In this document: positions 1 to 5,466 of the stretch, in pieces
How positions within the stretch are numbered: the stretch's first letter is position 1
How the letters are laid out: every line of letters begins with the position of its first letter
DNA from: Actinomycetota bacterium
GTDB taxonomy: Bacteria; Acidobacteriota; Blastocatellia; Chloracidobacteriales; Chloracidobacteriaceae
Direction: 5' to 3'
Length of the DNA: 5,466 nt
Assembly: GCA_013298335.1 (NCBI GenBank)
Contig: JAAFHI010000296.1
Coordinates: 1 to 5,466, forward strand
Made by a program: the position numbers and the translations under genes
Notes under the pieces: generated by a model
What the model saw: only the letters and a program-made list of their open reading frames with translations
What the model was told of the DNA's origin: nothing
Database searches by the model: none

Positions 1-563
1 TGGTCGGAAAATTCGATGGTTTTGACAATGAAACCGTCTTCGAGGCGGCGGTGGATGATGAACCGGATGTCCTCGACCATCTGGACGCTGAACGGATTCA
101 GGCGCGGCACGATCCAGTGGGTGTTCATGAAATCGAGGACGAACGTCCCGCCCGGCGCGACCGCCCGCGCCGCTGAGGTCACGACCCGCTCGTTTTCCGA
201 CGAATCGGCGAAAAAGCCGAAACTGGTGAACATGTTGAATGCGCAGCGGAAGCGGTTTTCGGCGAACGGTTCGCGCATGTCGTGAACGTGGAAGCGCAGC
301 GTTTCATTCTCGTGCTTTCGGGCCGACTGGATCGCCTTTTCCGAAAGATCGAACGCATCGACATCGAGGCCATGATCGTTGAGGCAGGTGGCGTGGCGTC
401 CGCGCCCGCAGCCGATGTCGAGGACGAGGTCTTTTTTATTCAGCGGGATGAAGCGAACCAGATTTTCGATAAACTGGCAGGCTTCGCGTTCGTCGCGGTG
501 GCGGTACAACTTGGCGTAATACGTCGTACCAAACCAATCTTCGTTTTCGTGGACGTGTGACAT
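1..563 (-). CDS. Class I SAM-dependent methyltransferase, 3' end outside the window
   Basis: Reading leftward from the ATG at 563, an open frame of 187 codons reaches the window edge without a stop, so the C-terminus is missing. The SAM-binding motif I is clear at residues 47-58 (VLDIGCGRGRHA). It is followed by an acidic residue at the end of strand beta2 (D72 in DAFDLS), a motif II-like stretch around 108-118 (AFNMFTSFGFF) and the strand 4/5 motif APGGTFVLDFMN near 136-147. This order is typical of the Methyltransf_25-type Rossmann methyltransferases, which act in the cytoplasm. The substrate cannot be told, and small molecules or tRNA-type substrates are both possible. The start is the only ATG before the SAM motif, and an in-frame TAG lies upstream at 591-593. 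The nearest purine-rich AGGA is about 17 bases upstream, so the ribosome binding site is weak. It lies 104 bases downstream of the TPR gene on the same strand. The family call is firm and the specific role is unknown. Confidence 0.93.
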   Translation of the reverse strand, partial: MSHVHENEDWFGTTYYAKLYRHRDEREACQFIENLVRFIPLNKKDLVLDIGCGRGRHATCLNDHGLDVDAFDLSEKAIQSARKHENETLRFHVHDMREPFAENRFRCAFNMFTSFGFFADSSENERVVTSAARAVAPGGTFVLDFMNTHWIVPRLNPFSVQMVEDIRFIIHRRLEDGFIVKTIEFSD

Positions 564-667
564 GTACTTTTTCGGAATTTTCCTATCTCTCTAAACCCTC
601 CAGTTTCCACGAAATCCGGCTCATCGGCAATCGCCCGGCCCATTTTTTTCCCGCATCGGTTCTTCAA
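564..667. other. Short intergenic gap between TPR gene and methyltransferase
   Basis: The gap is 104 bases between the stop of the TPR gene and the start of the methyltransferase, both on the - strand. I see no stable GC-rich hairpin followed by a T-run, so no intrinsic terminator is visible and read-through is plausible. A GGAGGG (positions 596-601 read on the - strand) lies too far, about 33 bases, from the methyltransferase ATG to act as its ribosome binding site. No start codon sits at usable distance from it. No recognisable promoter was found. Confidence 0.5.
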
Positions 668-3610
668 TCAACGCCAGAAGAGGTGACACAGCCACCAGAG
701 TGAGGCCGCGAACCCGCCGTGGAGCATCGCGTGGGAGAGAATCGTCACGCCCTGCCGGGTGCGAATCCACCACCCGAAGTACCGCGCGGTGTACGTCAGA
801 CGGCAGGCCAGTTCGTCCCGGATTTCGAGCGGGTGCCGCAGATAGGTCAGACCGAGCGCGGTCGAAAGGGAGAAATCCGGCTGGAGGAACTCCGGCGCGG
901 CGGGTTCGTTCCCCACCGGTACGCCGTGAAGCCGGGCGATGAACTTCCGGTGCGCGCGAAATCCGAAAAACCACGCCGCGAACGTCAGACCGGCCAGGTA
1001 GATGAAGACATCGAGCCGGAAAACGAACCCGAAAACGGTCGCGATCAGGCCGGTCGTCCAGTTCCAGCCGAGTGCGAGTGGTGGCGAGACGAGGCCCCAG
1101 CCTTTTTCGGCTTTGGCCCACGCCCGGACGTGAAACGGCTTCGGCGGAACGGGTTTCGGCTTCGGAAGCCAGGCGGCGTGACCGTTGACCGTCCGGCTCA
1201 TCGGCTCCCAGCCATTGGTCCCGCGGGGGAAAACGTATTTCGGAAAGGTCCGCTTGACGTCGGCGTAGGTGACGGGGCGACTCCATGCAACATGCCCGGC
1301 GTTGTAGTTGACGACCCAATACTCATTGTAACTGGAGAGTTTATCGTGACAGACAGCCGCCGTGTAGAGCGCGTGCGGGGCGACCTCCGAATCCGGGTAA
1401 TCGTCCACCACCGAGAGAAAAACCTTTAATGCGCGGGACACGTTTTCGTGATCCTGCTGGTAACGCCACAACTTTTCTTCTTCTCCCGGCGCGCGGTAAT
1501 GCTCGCTGGAATGTGCCACAAACAGATGGTTGTACCGGAAACCGCCCCAGATCGCCGGGTTGTAGAAAAGGAACTGGCCGCTTTGATAGAGAAAACCGGC
1601 CGTTTGATAGCGGACTTCCGCCCGCTCCTCTCTCGTCCAGGCTGCTTTTTCACGTTTCCGGAAATCTTCCAGCGCCTCAATGGTCTGAAGGTCATAGGCG
1701 ACCCATCTGGAGGAGATCGCGGTGGCCGAAATTTCCTTTCGGTATTCCTCCTGTTCCGGTCCCAGCTTGTAGCGCCGACCGCGAAGCCACCCATTGTCTT
1801 CGGACTGGAAGGAGTAGATCGGGTCCCCCTCCACGTGAACCAGCATCAGGGCTGCGCGGGCGAGGTCGAGCCGCTCATCGCGCAGGTAGCGCACGCCGAG
1901 CGAATAGCGCAGGGTGTTGATTTGGGGATGGAAGGGGTGACGGTCGATGTAGCCGCGCAGTTGATCGGGCGTCATCAACACGTCGATGAGATAGGCCGTG
2001 TCGAAGTCGTAGTCGAGGGCAAAATACTGGTCCAGCGCGGTGTCGAAATCACCCATCTCCTCCGCCGTGATGGCGAGCTGCCGGCGGGTGCGTTCTTCGA
2101 AATCCGGGTCTGGATGTTCGGCGAGCAGGCGTTCGAAATGGGCGACGGCGGCCTTGTATTCTTTCAGTCGCAGTTCCGCCGCGCCCGCCACCCAGAGCGC
2201 CCGTTGGCGTTCAATGCCGGAAAGCCCTTTTTCCAGACTCCGTTTCGCCAGATCGGCGGCGGCGCGGTCGTCCTTTCCGACAAAAGCCGCCATCGCCGAG
2301 CGCAGGATGAAGACCGGATCGCCCCCGGTACCGAGTTTTTTCGAAAAGTCCGAAAGCCTTCGAATCGCGGCGATCCGTTCCTCTTTTCTTTTGAGGTCGG
2401 TCACCGCATTCCCCGAACAGCTTTCGGGGTCGCCAAAAACCATACGGTCGATCTCCGGAAAGTTGTTGAACAGTTCATAGTAAAGATAGACCCGCGCGAC
2501 CGCCGGTTCGTTTGCCAGGAGCCGTTCGACCTCGATCGTCTCGGCATCGGTGGACCAGAAACCAACATTTGAAAGTGAGTGGGCGGCGCGGTAGCGCGTG
2601 TTTTCGATTGGGGAAAGCAGCAGGCGGTAGTACTCGGCGAGCGCCGCCGCCCGATTGCCGACGCGGCGGTCGAGAAACGCGAGCCATCCCCGCGCGTCGT
2701 CGGCGTAACGACCTTTCGGATTTTTCCGAAGCAGCGCGGTGAACCAGTCATGCGCCTTCCGCCAGACGGCATCGGGTTCGGCGAGGCGTTCCGTCGAGTC
2801 GAACCACGCCGCCTGATGAAGAACCGAAACCCCGATCATGAATTCGGCGGCGGCACGCTTCTCGCTTTGCGGGAAACGGCGGACGAAGTCCAGAAATTCT
2901 GTTTCCGCCGCCGGATACTCCTTGTCCCGAAATTTCAACGCGGTCTTCATGTAGGCGACATTGTCCTCAAGCGCGTTCCCCGGTTTGAACTCGGCCAGCC
3001 GCTTCGCCCGCTCCTCGCCGGACAATTTCCAAAGTTCGGATTTCGGGGCCGTTTCTTCGGCGTCCGGGTCGAAGGATTCCGGGTGGCGCGGCGTCATGTC
3101 CTGAAGATGACTGTCGTCCACAATCGAATACCGCAACCGGGCGTATTCAATCAGTTCATCCGGCGTGACGCCCTGCCGACGGGCCGTCAGCGCGTCAAGC
3201 AGGTCGAAAACGGCGTTGCGGAGCGGCTGTTCCGGTCCGTCGGGCCGGTTGACGCCTTCAGTCAGTTGAAGCGTTTCATGGAGTTTCCGCTCCCCGGCAT
3301 CGAAATCCCCGCGCAACAGGGCGTTTCGGGCAGCCTGCCACGCTTCAACGATGCTGCCTTCACGGTTTTCCTGAAGGACCCAGAAATCGCCCCCATCGAC
3401 CCCGGCCTTGGCGACTTCGGAAGGCGAGTAAGGGCGGGTTTCCGGAATCCGCGGCAGCAGTCCCGTATCGCGAAGATTGTCGGACCGCAGCCGGACGGAG
3501 TGATCGTTGTTGTAGAAAATGCCGCAGCCATGCACGAAGCCGGTCATCACGGCCAGCGAAACCGCCAGCCGCAGACCGCTTTTGAGGGTGAAAAGATCGG
3601 ACCGTTTCAT
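668..3610 (-). CDS. Large TPR-like repeat protein with lipobox-like N-terminus and C-terminal membrane segments
   Basis: This 980-residue protein has a basic N-terminus (MKR), a hydrophobic stretch at about 11-28 and a lipobox-like VHGC with Cys29, so it is probably exported and may be lipid-anchored. Much of 85-760 is helical and alanine-rich with TPR-like helix pairs. The best are near 217-260, 282-330, 468-500, 505-530 and 722-757, where phrases such as YPAAETEFLDFVRRFP and YKAAVAHFERLLAEHP follow the TPR pattern of Y/A/F spacing with a closing P. A region rich in aromatics (about 680-705 and 760-805) and a Pro/Lys linker (about 815-826) lead to hydrophobic segments at about 845-864, 867-884 and 960-978. 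TPR domains are protein-binding scaffolds, so a role as an envelope assembly or docking protein is inferred. The gene starts in a 4-base ATGA overlap with the DUF3142 gene, with AAAGGA 9 bases upstream. It has no characterised homologue that I recognise. The fold call is good and the function unknown. Confidence 0.9.
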   Translation of the reverse strand: MKRSDLFTLKSGLRLAVSLAVMTGFVHGCGIFYNNDHSVRLRSDNLRDTGLLPRIPETRPYSPSEVAKAGVDGGDFWVLQENREGSIVEAWQAARNALLRGDFDAGERKLHETLQLTEGVNRPDGPEQPLRNAVFDLLDALTARRQGVTPDELIEYARLRYSIVDDSHLQDMTPRHPESFDPDAEETAPKSELWKLSGEERAKRLAEFKPGNALEDNVAYMKTALKFRDKEYPAAETEFLDFVRRFPQSEKRAAAEFMIGVSVLHQAAWFDSTERLAEPDAVWRKAHDWFTALLRKNPKGRYADDARGWLAFLDRRVGNRAAALAEYYRLLLSPIENTRYRAAHSLSNVGFWSTDAETIEVERLLANEPAVARVYLYYELFNNFPEIDRMVFGDPESCSGNAVTDLKRKEERIAAIRRLSDFSKKLGTGGDPVFILRSAMAAFVGKDDRAAADLAKRSLEKGLSGIERQRALWVAGAAELRLKEYKAAVAHFERLLAEHPDPDFEERTRRQLAITAEEMGDFDTALDQYFALDYDFDTAYLIDVLMTPDQLRGYIDRHPFHPQINTLRYSLGVRYLRDERLDLARAALMLVHVEGDPIYSFQSEDNGWLRGRRYKLGPEQEEYRKEISATAISSRWVAYDLQTIEALEDFRKREKAAWTREERAEVRYQTAGFLYQSGQFLFYNPAIWGGFRYNHLFVAHSSEHYRAPGEEEKLWRYQQDHENVSRALKVFLSVVDDYPDSEVAPHALYTAAVCHDKLSSYNEYWVVNYNAGHVAWSRPVTYADVKRTFPKYVFPRGTNGWEPMSRTVNGHAAWLPKPKPVPPKPFHVRAWAKAEKGWGLVSPPLALGWNWTTGLIATVFGFVFRLDVFIYLAGLTFAAWFFGFRAHRKFIARLHGVPVGNEPAAPEFLQPDFSLSTALGLTYLRHPLEIRDELACRLTYTARYFGWWIRTRQGVTILSHAMLHGGFAASLWWLCHLFWR

Positions 3611-4794
3611 CGCGATTTTTCCTTTGACGCCGCTTCAAGAGCGTCCTGATCAAATTTTGAAAAATGAACCAAGCGCCGGGACCTGGCGACCGGTGGAGGA
3701 GCCGGAAGCGGTCCTCCATGAACAACCGTGGCAACCGCGTCGAGCGGCAGATTGGTCGCGTCATCCGAGGCGGGCAGGCGAAAGACGCAGATGCCGCGCA
3801 GGTTGACGCCGCCCTGATTTCGGGCGGATTCGAGACTGGCTGCAAACCGTTCGGCGGACGGGGTTTCGACGACGAGAAATTCGCCCGCGCGGATGCCGAG
3901 TCCGTCGAGGACGAAATCCGTTTCGGCGCGGTAGGTTTCAAATCGGGAATCGCGGTTCATCAACCGAACCGAAAAGCTCTGCGCCACCTCGGCGGCGGAG
4001 ATGTCGCCGCGCAGACTCAGACGACGCCCGGTTGCATCGAAGTGAAGCAGGTAGCCGTAGGCCGCGATTCCCGCGAAGTAGGGATGCCCGAGCTTTTCCG
4101 CCCGCGTCACGGCCTGACCGACGGCGTCGGGTGTCGAAATCGGCGTCAGGTCGGTCATGGTTTCGGGAATCCGCCAGCCGTAGCACTGCGGCATCCAGAA
4201 ATCGGTTTCCTTTAAAACGTCGCGTAACGCGGGCGAGGTCATCCAGGTCGGAAGGCCGGTAATCGAAAGCCCGTACCCGGCGGGGAGTCCCGCGCGGACG
4301 ATCCGCAGCGTCTCGCGGTAGCGACCAAGCAGCCGGGTCGGGCAGTCGATGTCGAGTTGCAGACCGACGACGGTCGCACGCTCACGAGCGGCGCGGTCGC
4401 GGTCGGCGGCGAAGGCGTTCAAAATGGCGTCCGCCAGCTTTCGAGGTTCGATCCGCTCGAACTGGAAAAGCACTTCGGGCGTGGCGTTGTAGACGAGGTG
4501 CAGCGGCAGCCGGCCCGGCAATTCCCCGCCCGCCGGACGGATGCGCCGGACCGCGCCGTCCTTTACGTCCATCTGCCCGGCGCGCAGAAAAAGGGCGCCG
4601 GCGCGTCCGCGGGCGACGACCGCCCGGACATCGGCCCCGGACGGTGCGTCATTGCGCCACGACCAGTACACAACCGGAATTTCGGAGAGCGGCTTCGGCG
4701 TCCGGAAAAGCCGGGAAGCGCCGAACAGACCGAGGGAGAGAAAAATCAGGACAACCGAAACGAGGAAGGCGCGCGAAAAGGTCCGCCGGGTCAT
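3607..4794 (-). CDS. DUF3142-domain protein with N-terminal membrane anchor
   Basis: This is a 395-residue protein. Residues 1-30 are a basic start (MTRR) plus a hydrophobic helix (about 8-27) with no lipobox, so it is either a signal anchor or an uncleaved signal. The body carries the hallmarks I associate with the DUF3142 family (PF11340). These are a VVYWSWRND strand at about 41-49, GLQLDIDCPT at 144-153, LSITGLPTWM at 176-185, MPQCYGW at 201-207 and AGIAAYGY at 241-248. The alternating strand motifs with conserved acids (D148, D150) look like a beta/alpha barrel, which would suit a glycan-active enzyme or glycan-binding protein. That is inference, since the family has no established function known to me. 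The frame is open upstream to an ATG at 5100, but those extra 102 residues are Arg/Ser/Pro-rich and poorly protein-like. The ATG at 4794 directly precedes the membrane helix, has GAGG 6 bases upstream and forms an ATGA overlap with the preceding small gene. It is coupled the same way to the TPR gene downstream. Confidence 0.92.
   Translation of the reverse strand: MTRRTFSRAFLVSVVLIFLSLGLFGASRLFRTPKPLSEIPVVYWSWRNDAPSGADVRAVVARGRAGALFLRAGQMDVKDGAVRRIRPAGGELPGRLPLHLVYNATPEVLFQFERIEPRKLADAILNAFAADRDRAARERATVVGLQLDIDCPTRLLGRYRETLRIVRAGLPAGYGLSITGLPTWMTSPALRDVLKETDFWMPQCYGWRIPETMTDLTPISTPDAVGQAVTRAEKLGHPYFAGIAAYGYLLHFDATGRRLSLRGDISAAEVAQSFSVRLMNRDSRFETYRAETDFVLDGLGIRAGEFLVVETPSAERFAASLESARNQGGVNLRGICVFRLPASDDATNLPLDAVATVVHGGPLPAPPPVARSRRLVHFSKFDQDALEAASKEKSR
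3620..3625 (-). promoter_or_regulatory. Ribosome binding site of the TPR gene
   Basis: AAAGGA on the - strand, 9 bases before the ATG at 3610. It lies inside the end of the DUF3142 coding region and supports the ATGA-overlap start, so the TPR gene can be initiated or re-initiated as ribosomes finish the upstream gene. Confidence 0.65.
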
Positions 4795-4934
4795 TGTCCG
4801 CCTCGCGCGCGCTTCAAAAAAAATTCGACGAGCGCGACGTTGACCAAGAGCGCAGCGAAGGCCAGGGTCGCGCCCGCCGAAAGCGATTTCGGAACCCGCG
4901 TTCCGAACGGAGGAAGAACATGACGGCGTTCCAT
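4791..4934 (-). CDS. Small single-span membrane protein, 47 residues, unrecognised
   Basis: The ATG at 4934 has GAGG 9 bases upstream and opens a 47-codon frame. Its TGA overlaps the DUF3142 ATG in a 4-base ATGA, the same arrangement seen at the next junction. The product has a basic N-terminus (MERRHV), one hydrophobic helix at about 18-40 (core LAFAALLVNVALVEFFL) and a basic tail KRARGGQ. It is likely an inner-membrane peptide. I do not recognise a family. Evidence that it is real rests on the ribosome binding site, the stop/start overlap and the credible membrane helix. The frame stays open upstream to an ATG at 5075 (94 residues), but that extension would run through the inverted repeats and has no membrane or domain character. 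An A/T run of eight lies near its 3' end, so a frameshift or sequencing slip there cannot be excluded. It may be a partner or stabiliser of the DUF3142 or TPR protein (inference). Confidence 0.66.
   Translation of the reverse strand: MERRHVLPPFGTRVPKSLSAGATLAFAALLVNVALVEFFLKRARGGQ
4801..4804 (-). promoter_or_regulatory. Ribosome binding site deciding the DUF3142 start
   Basis: GAGG on the - strand with a 6-base spacer to the ATG at 4794. It favours this start over the in-frame ATG at 5100, whose extension is not convincing protein. It lies within the last codons of the 47-residue upstream gene. Confidence 0.6.
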
Positions 4935-4943
4935 GTCGGGAGA

Positions 4944-4947
4944 CCTC
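4944..4947 (-). promoter_or_regulatory. Ribosome binding site of the small membrane protein
   Basis: GAGG (within CGAGGT) on the - strand with a 9-base spacer to the ATG at 4934. It selects this ATG over the farther in-frame ATG codons upstream. Confidence 0.55.
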
Positions 4948-5029
4948 GAACCGAAGGTATCGAATGTGGCGCGAGTCTCCGCCGCCGGGAGGATTTCGAA
5001 AAGGTGGGAAGGAACAGTGGGTTGGGTTG

Positions 5030-5048
5030 GAAAACCCCGAAGAAAACC
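5030..5048 (+). repeat. Short direct repeat, two copies of GAAAACC
   Basis: GAAAACC occurs at 5030-5036 and again at 5042-5048, 12 bases start to start. The copies directly abut the first inverted repeat. They are short enough to arise by chance, but the spacing of about one helical turn and the position in the control region make them candidate half-sites. Confidence 0.4.
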
Positions 5049-5062
5049 TGTGGACATCCACA
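5049..5062. repeat. Inverted repeat TGTGGA-CA-TCCACA, candidate operator
   Basis: Perfect 6-base arms (5049-5054 and 5057-5062) around a 2-base centre. The compact dyad symmetry is typical of a binding site for a dimeric regulator rather than of an RNA hairpin, since a 2-base loop cannot close. It sits 2 bases from a second inverted repeat. Confidence 0.5.
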
Positions 5063-5064
5063 TT

Positions 5065-5083
5065 GACCGAGGCATACTCGGTC
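5065..5083. repeat. Inverted repeat GACCGAG-GCATA-CTCGGTC, candidate operator or hairpin
   Basis: Perfect 7-base arms (5065-5071 and 5077-5083) around a 5-base loop, about 50 bases upstream of the response-regulator start. It could be a protein binding site or, if transcribed, a stable leader hairpin. There is no following T-run on either strand, so it is not an intrinsic terminator. Confidence 0.55.
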
Positions 5084-5132
5084 GCGGAAAAGAGAGTCAT
5101 CCGATAAATCGTTTCAAAAATGGCGGTGAGCG

Positions 5133-5466
5133 ATGGCGATTCTGATTGCCGAAGACAACGTGGCGCAGCGCAAAAACGCGAAGGAACTGCTCGAACGCGC
5201 CTTTCCGGGACATTCCCCGGTACTCGAAGCCGAAGACGGTGAAACCGCCGTCCAGCTTGCCCTCGAAGCCCGACCGACCGTGTGCGTGCTCGACATCCAG
5301 TTGCCCGGCCTGAGCGGCGTCAAGGCGGCGCGGGCCATCTGGCGCGATTTTCCGGGGGCCCGGATCGTGTTCTGGACGCAGTTTCCCAACGAGGCCTACA
5401 TCACCGAGATCCGAAAGCTGGTGAAATCGGTGACGCCGAGGCCGACCTACGGCTTCATCCACAAGA
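5133..5466 (+). CDS. Response regulator, N-terminal receiver domain, 3' end outside the window
   Basis: From the ATG at 5133 the frame is open for 111 codons to the window edge. The receiver (CheY-like) signature is complete: acidic pair E7/D8 in ILIAEDN, phospho-acceptor D54 in VCVLDIQLPGLSG, conserved T82 in IVFWTQFP and K111 in YGFIHK. A sensor kinase would phosphorylate D54. The output domain lies outside the window, and a NarL/LuxR-type helix-turn-helix is one possibility that cannot be seen. The T82-to-K111 distance is 29 residues against about 22 in standard receivers, so there is an extra segment (about residues 94-105) before the last strand. The ribosome binding site is weak, with GGTGAG only 2 bases from the ATG. 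It is transcribed divergently from the DUF3142 cassette, and no partner kinase is visible. Confidence 0.93.
   Translation, partial: MAILIAEDNVAQRKNAKELLERAFPGHSPVLEAEDGETAVQLALEARPTVCVLDIQLPGLSGVKAARAIWRDFPGARIVFWTQFPNEAYITEIRKLVKSVTPRPTYGFIHK

Larger units (their letters stand above)
4935..5132. promoter_or_regulatory. Divergent intergenic control region
   Basis: These 198 bases separate the leftward three-gene unit from the rightward response regulator, so both promoters should lie here. I see no convincing -35/-10 pair on either strand. A TTGACC at 5063-5068 (+) has no matching -10 at 16-18 bases, and GATAAA at 5103-5108 (+) has no good -35. The region does hold a cluster of symmetrical elements between 5030 and 5083, described separately. 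It also holds a G-rich stretch (5004-5030) that can form a short GGGTT/AACCC hairpin with a GGAA loop at 5024-5037. A single regulator controlling both directions would fit but is not shown. Confidence 0.55.

Noticed and set aside
16..560. + strand frames at 16-285 and 282-560
   Set aside because: Both are antisense to the methyltransferase with its clear SAM-binding motif, and neither has a domain of its own.
440..667. 75-codon - strand frame starting just after the TPR stop
   Set aside because: Most of it overlaps the methyltransferase in another frame, its first codon is TTG without a ribosome binding site, and its product has no recognisable features.
719..3649. Long + strand open frames opposite the TPR gene, stacked in one frame (719-1429, 1448-2572, 2579-3649)
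   Set aside because: They lie codon-for-codon antisense to the TPR gene, whose GC-rich codon use removes stops from the opposite strand. They lack domain-like sequence, and the - strand product has clear TPR features.
3664..4215. + strand open frame of 183 codons opposite the DUF3142 gene
   Set aside because: It is antisense to a recognised DUF3142 domain, its composition is not protein-like and no ribosome binding site stands out.
5004..5037. G-rich stretch with several GG/GGG runs, possible G-quadruplex or hairpin
   Set aside because: Only three of the runs are GGG, so a three-layer quadruplex is not possible. The GGGTT/AACCC hairpin has just 5 base pairs, within what GC-rich DNA gives by chance.
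4795..5100. N-terminal extension of the DUF3142 frame to the ATG at 5100
   Set aside because: The 102 extra residues are Arg/Ser/Pro-rich without domain character. The extension runs through the inverted repeats and would bury the membrane anchor, while the ATG at 4794 has a well-spaced GAGG and an ATGA overlap.

Overview
This is a GC-rich bacterial window. It most likely comes from a Gram-negative organism, because it carries a probable lipoprotein or membrane-anchored tetratricopeptide (TPR) protein and a DUF3142 protein with an N-terminal membrane anchor. Nothing in the sequence fixes the phylum. There are no tRNA or rRNA genes, mobile elements, CRISPR arrays or signs of recent transfer.

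Layout from right to left. Two transcription units diverge from a roughly 200-base control region (4935-5132). To the right, on the + strand, a response-regulator receiver domain starts at 5133 and runs off the window. To the left, on the - strand, three genes are packed head to tail. The first is a 47-residue single-span membrane protein (4791-4934). The second is a membrane-anchored DUF3142 protein (3607-4794). The third is a 980-residue TPR-like protein with a lipobox-like N-terminus and C-terminal membrane helices (668-3610). Both junctions are 4-base ATGA overlaps, and each start has its own ribosome binding site, so the three are almost certainly co-transcribed and translationally coupled. 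After a 104-base gap without a visible terminator comes a class I SAM-dependent methyltransferase (1-563, cut by the window edge), which may be a fourth member or an independent gene.

The main point of interest is the three-gene cassette. It appears to put a small membrane peptide, a possible barrel-type DUF3142 domain and a large TPR scaffold at the same membrane. I know of no characterised function for this combination. The control region holds two adjacent perfect inverted repeats and a short direct repeat but no convincing sigma-70 promoter, which points to regulation by a dedicated DNA-binding protein. A role for the response regulator in controlling the cassette is inference from divergence only.
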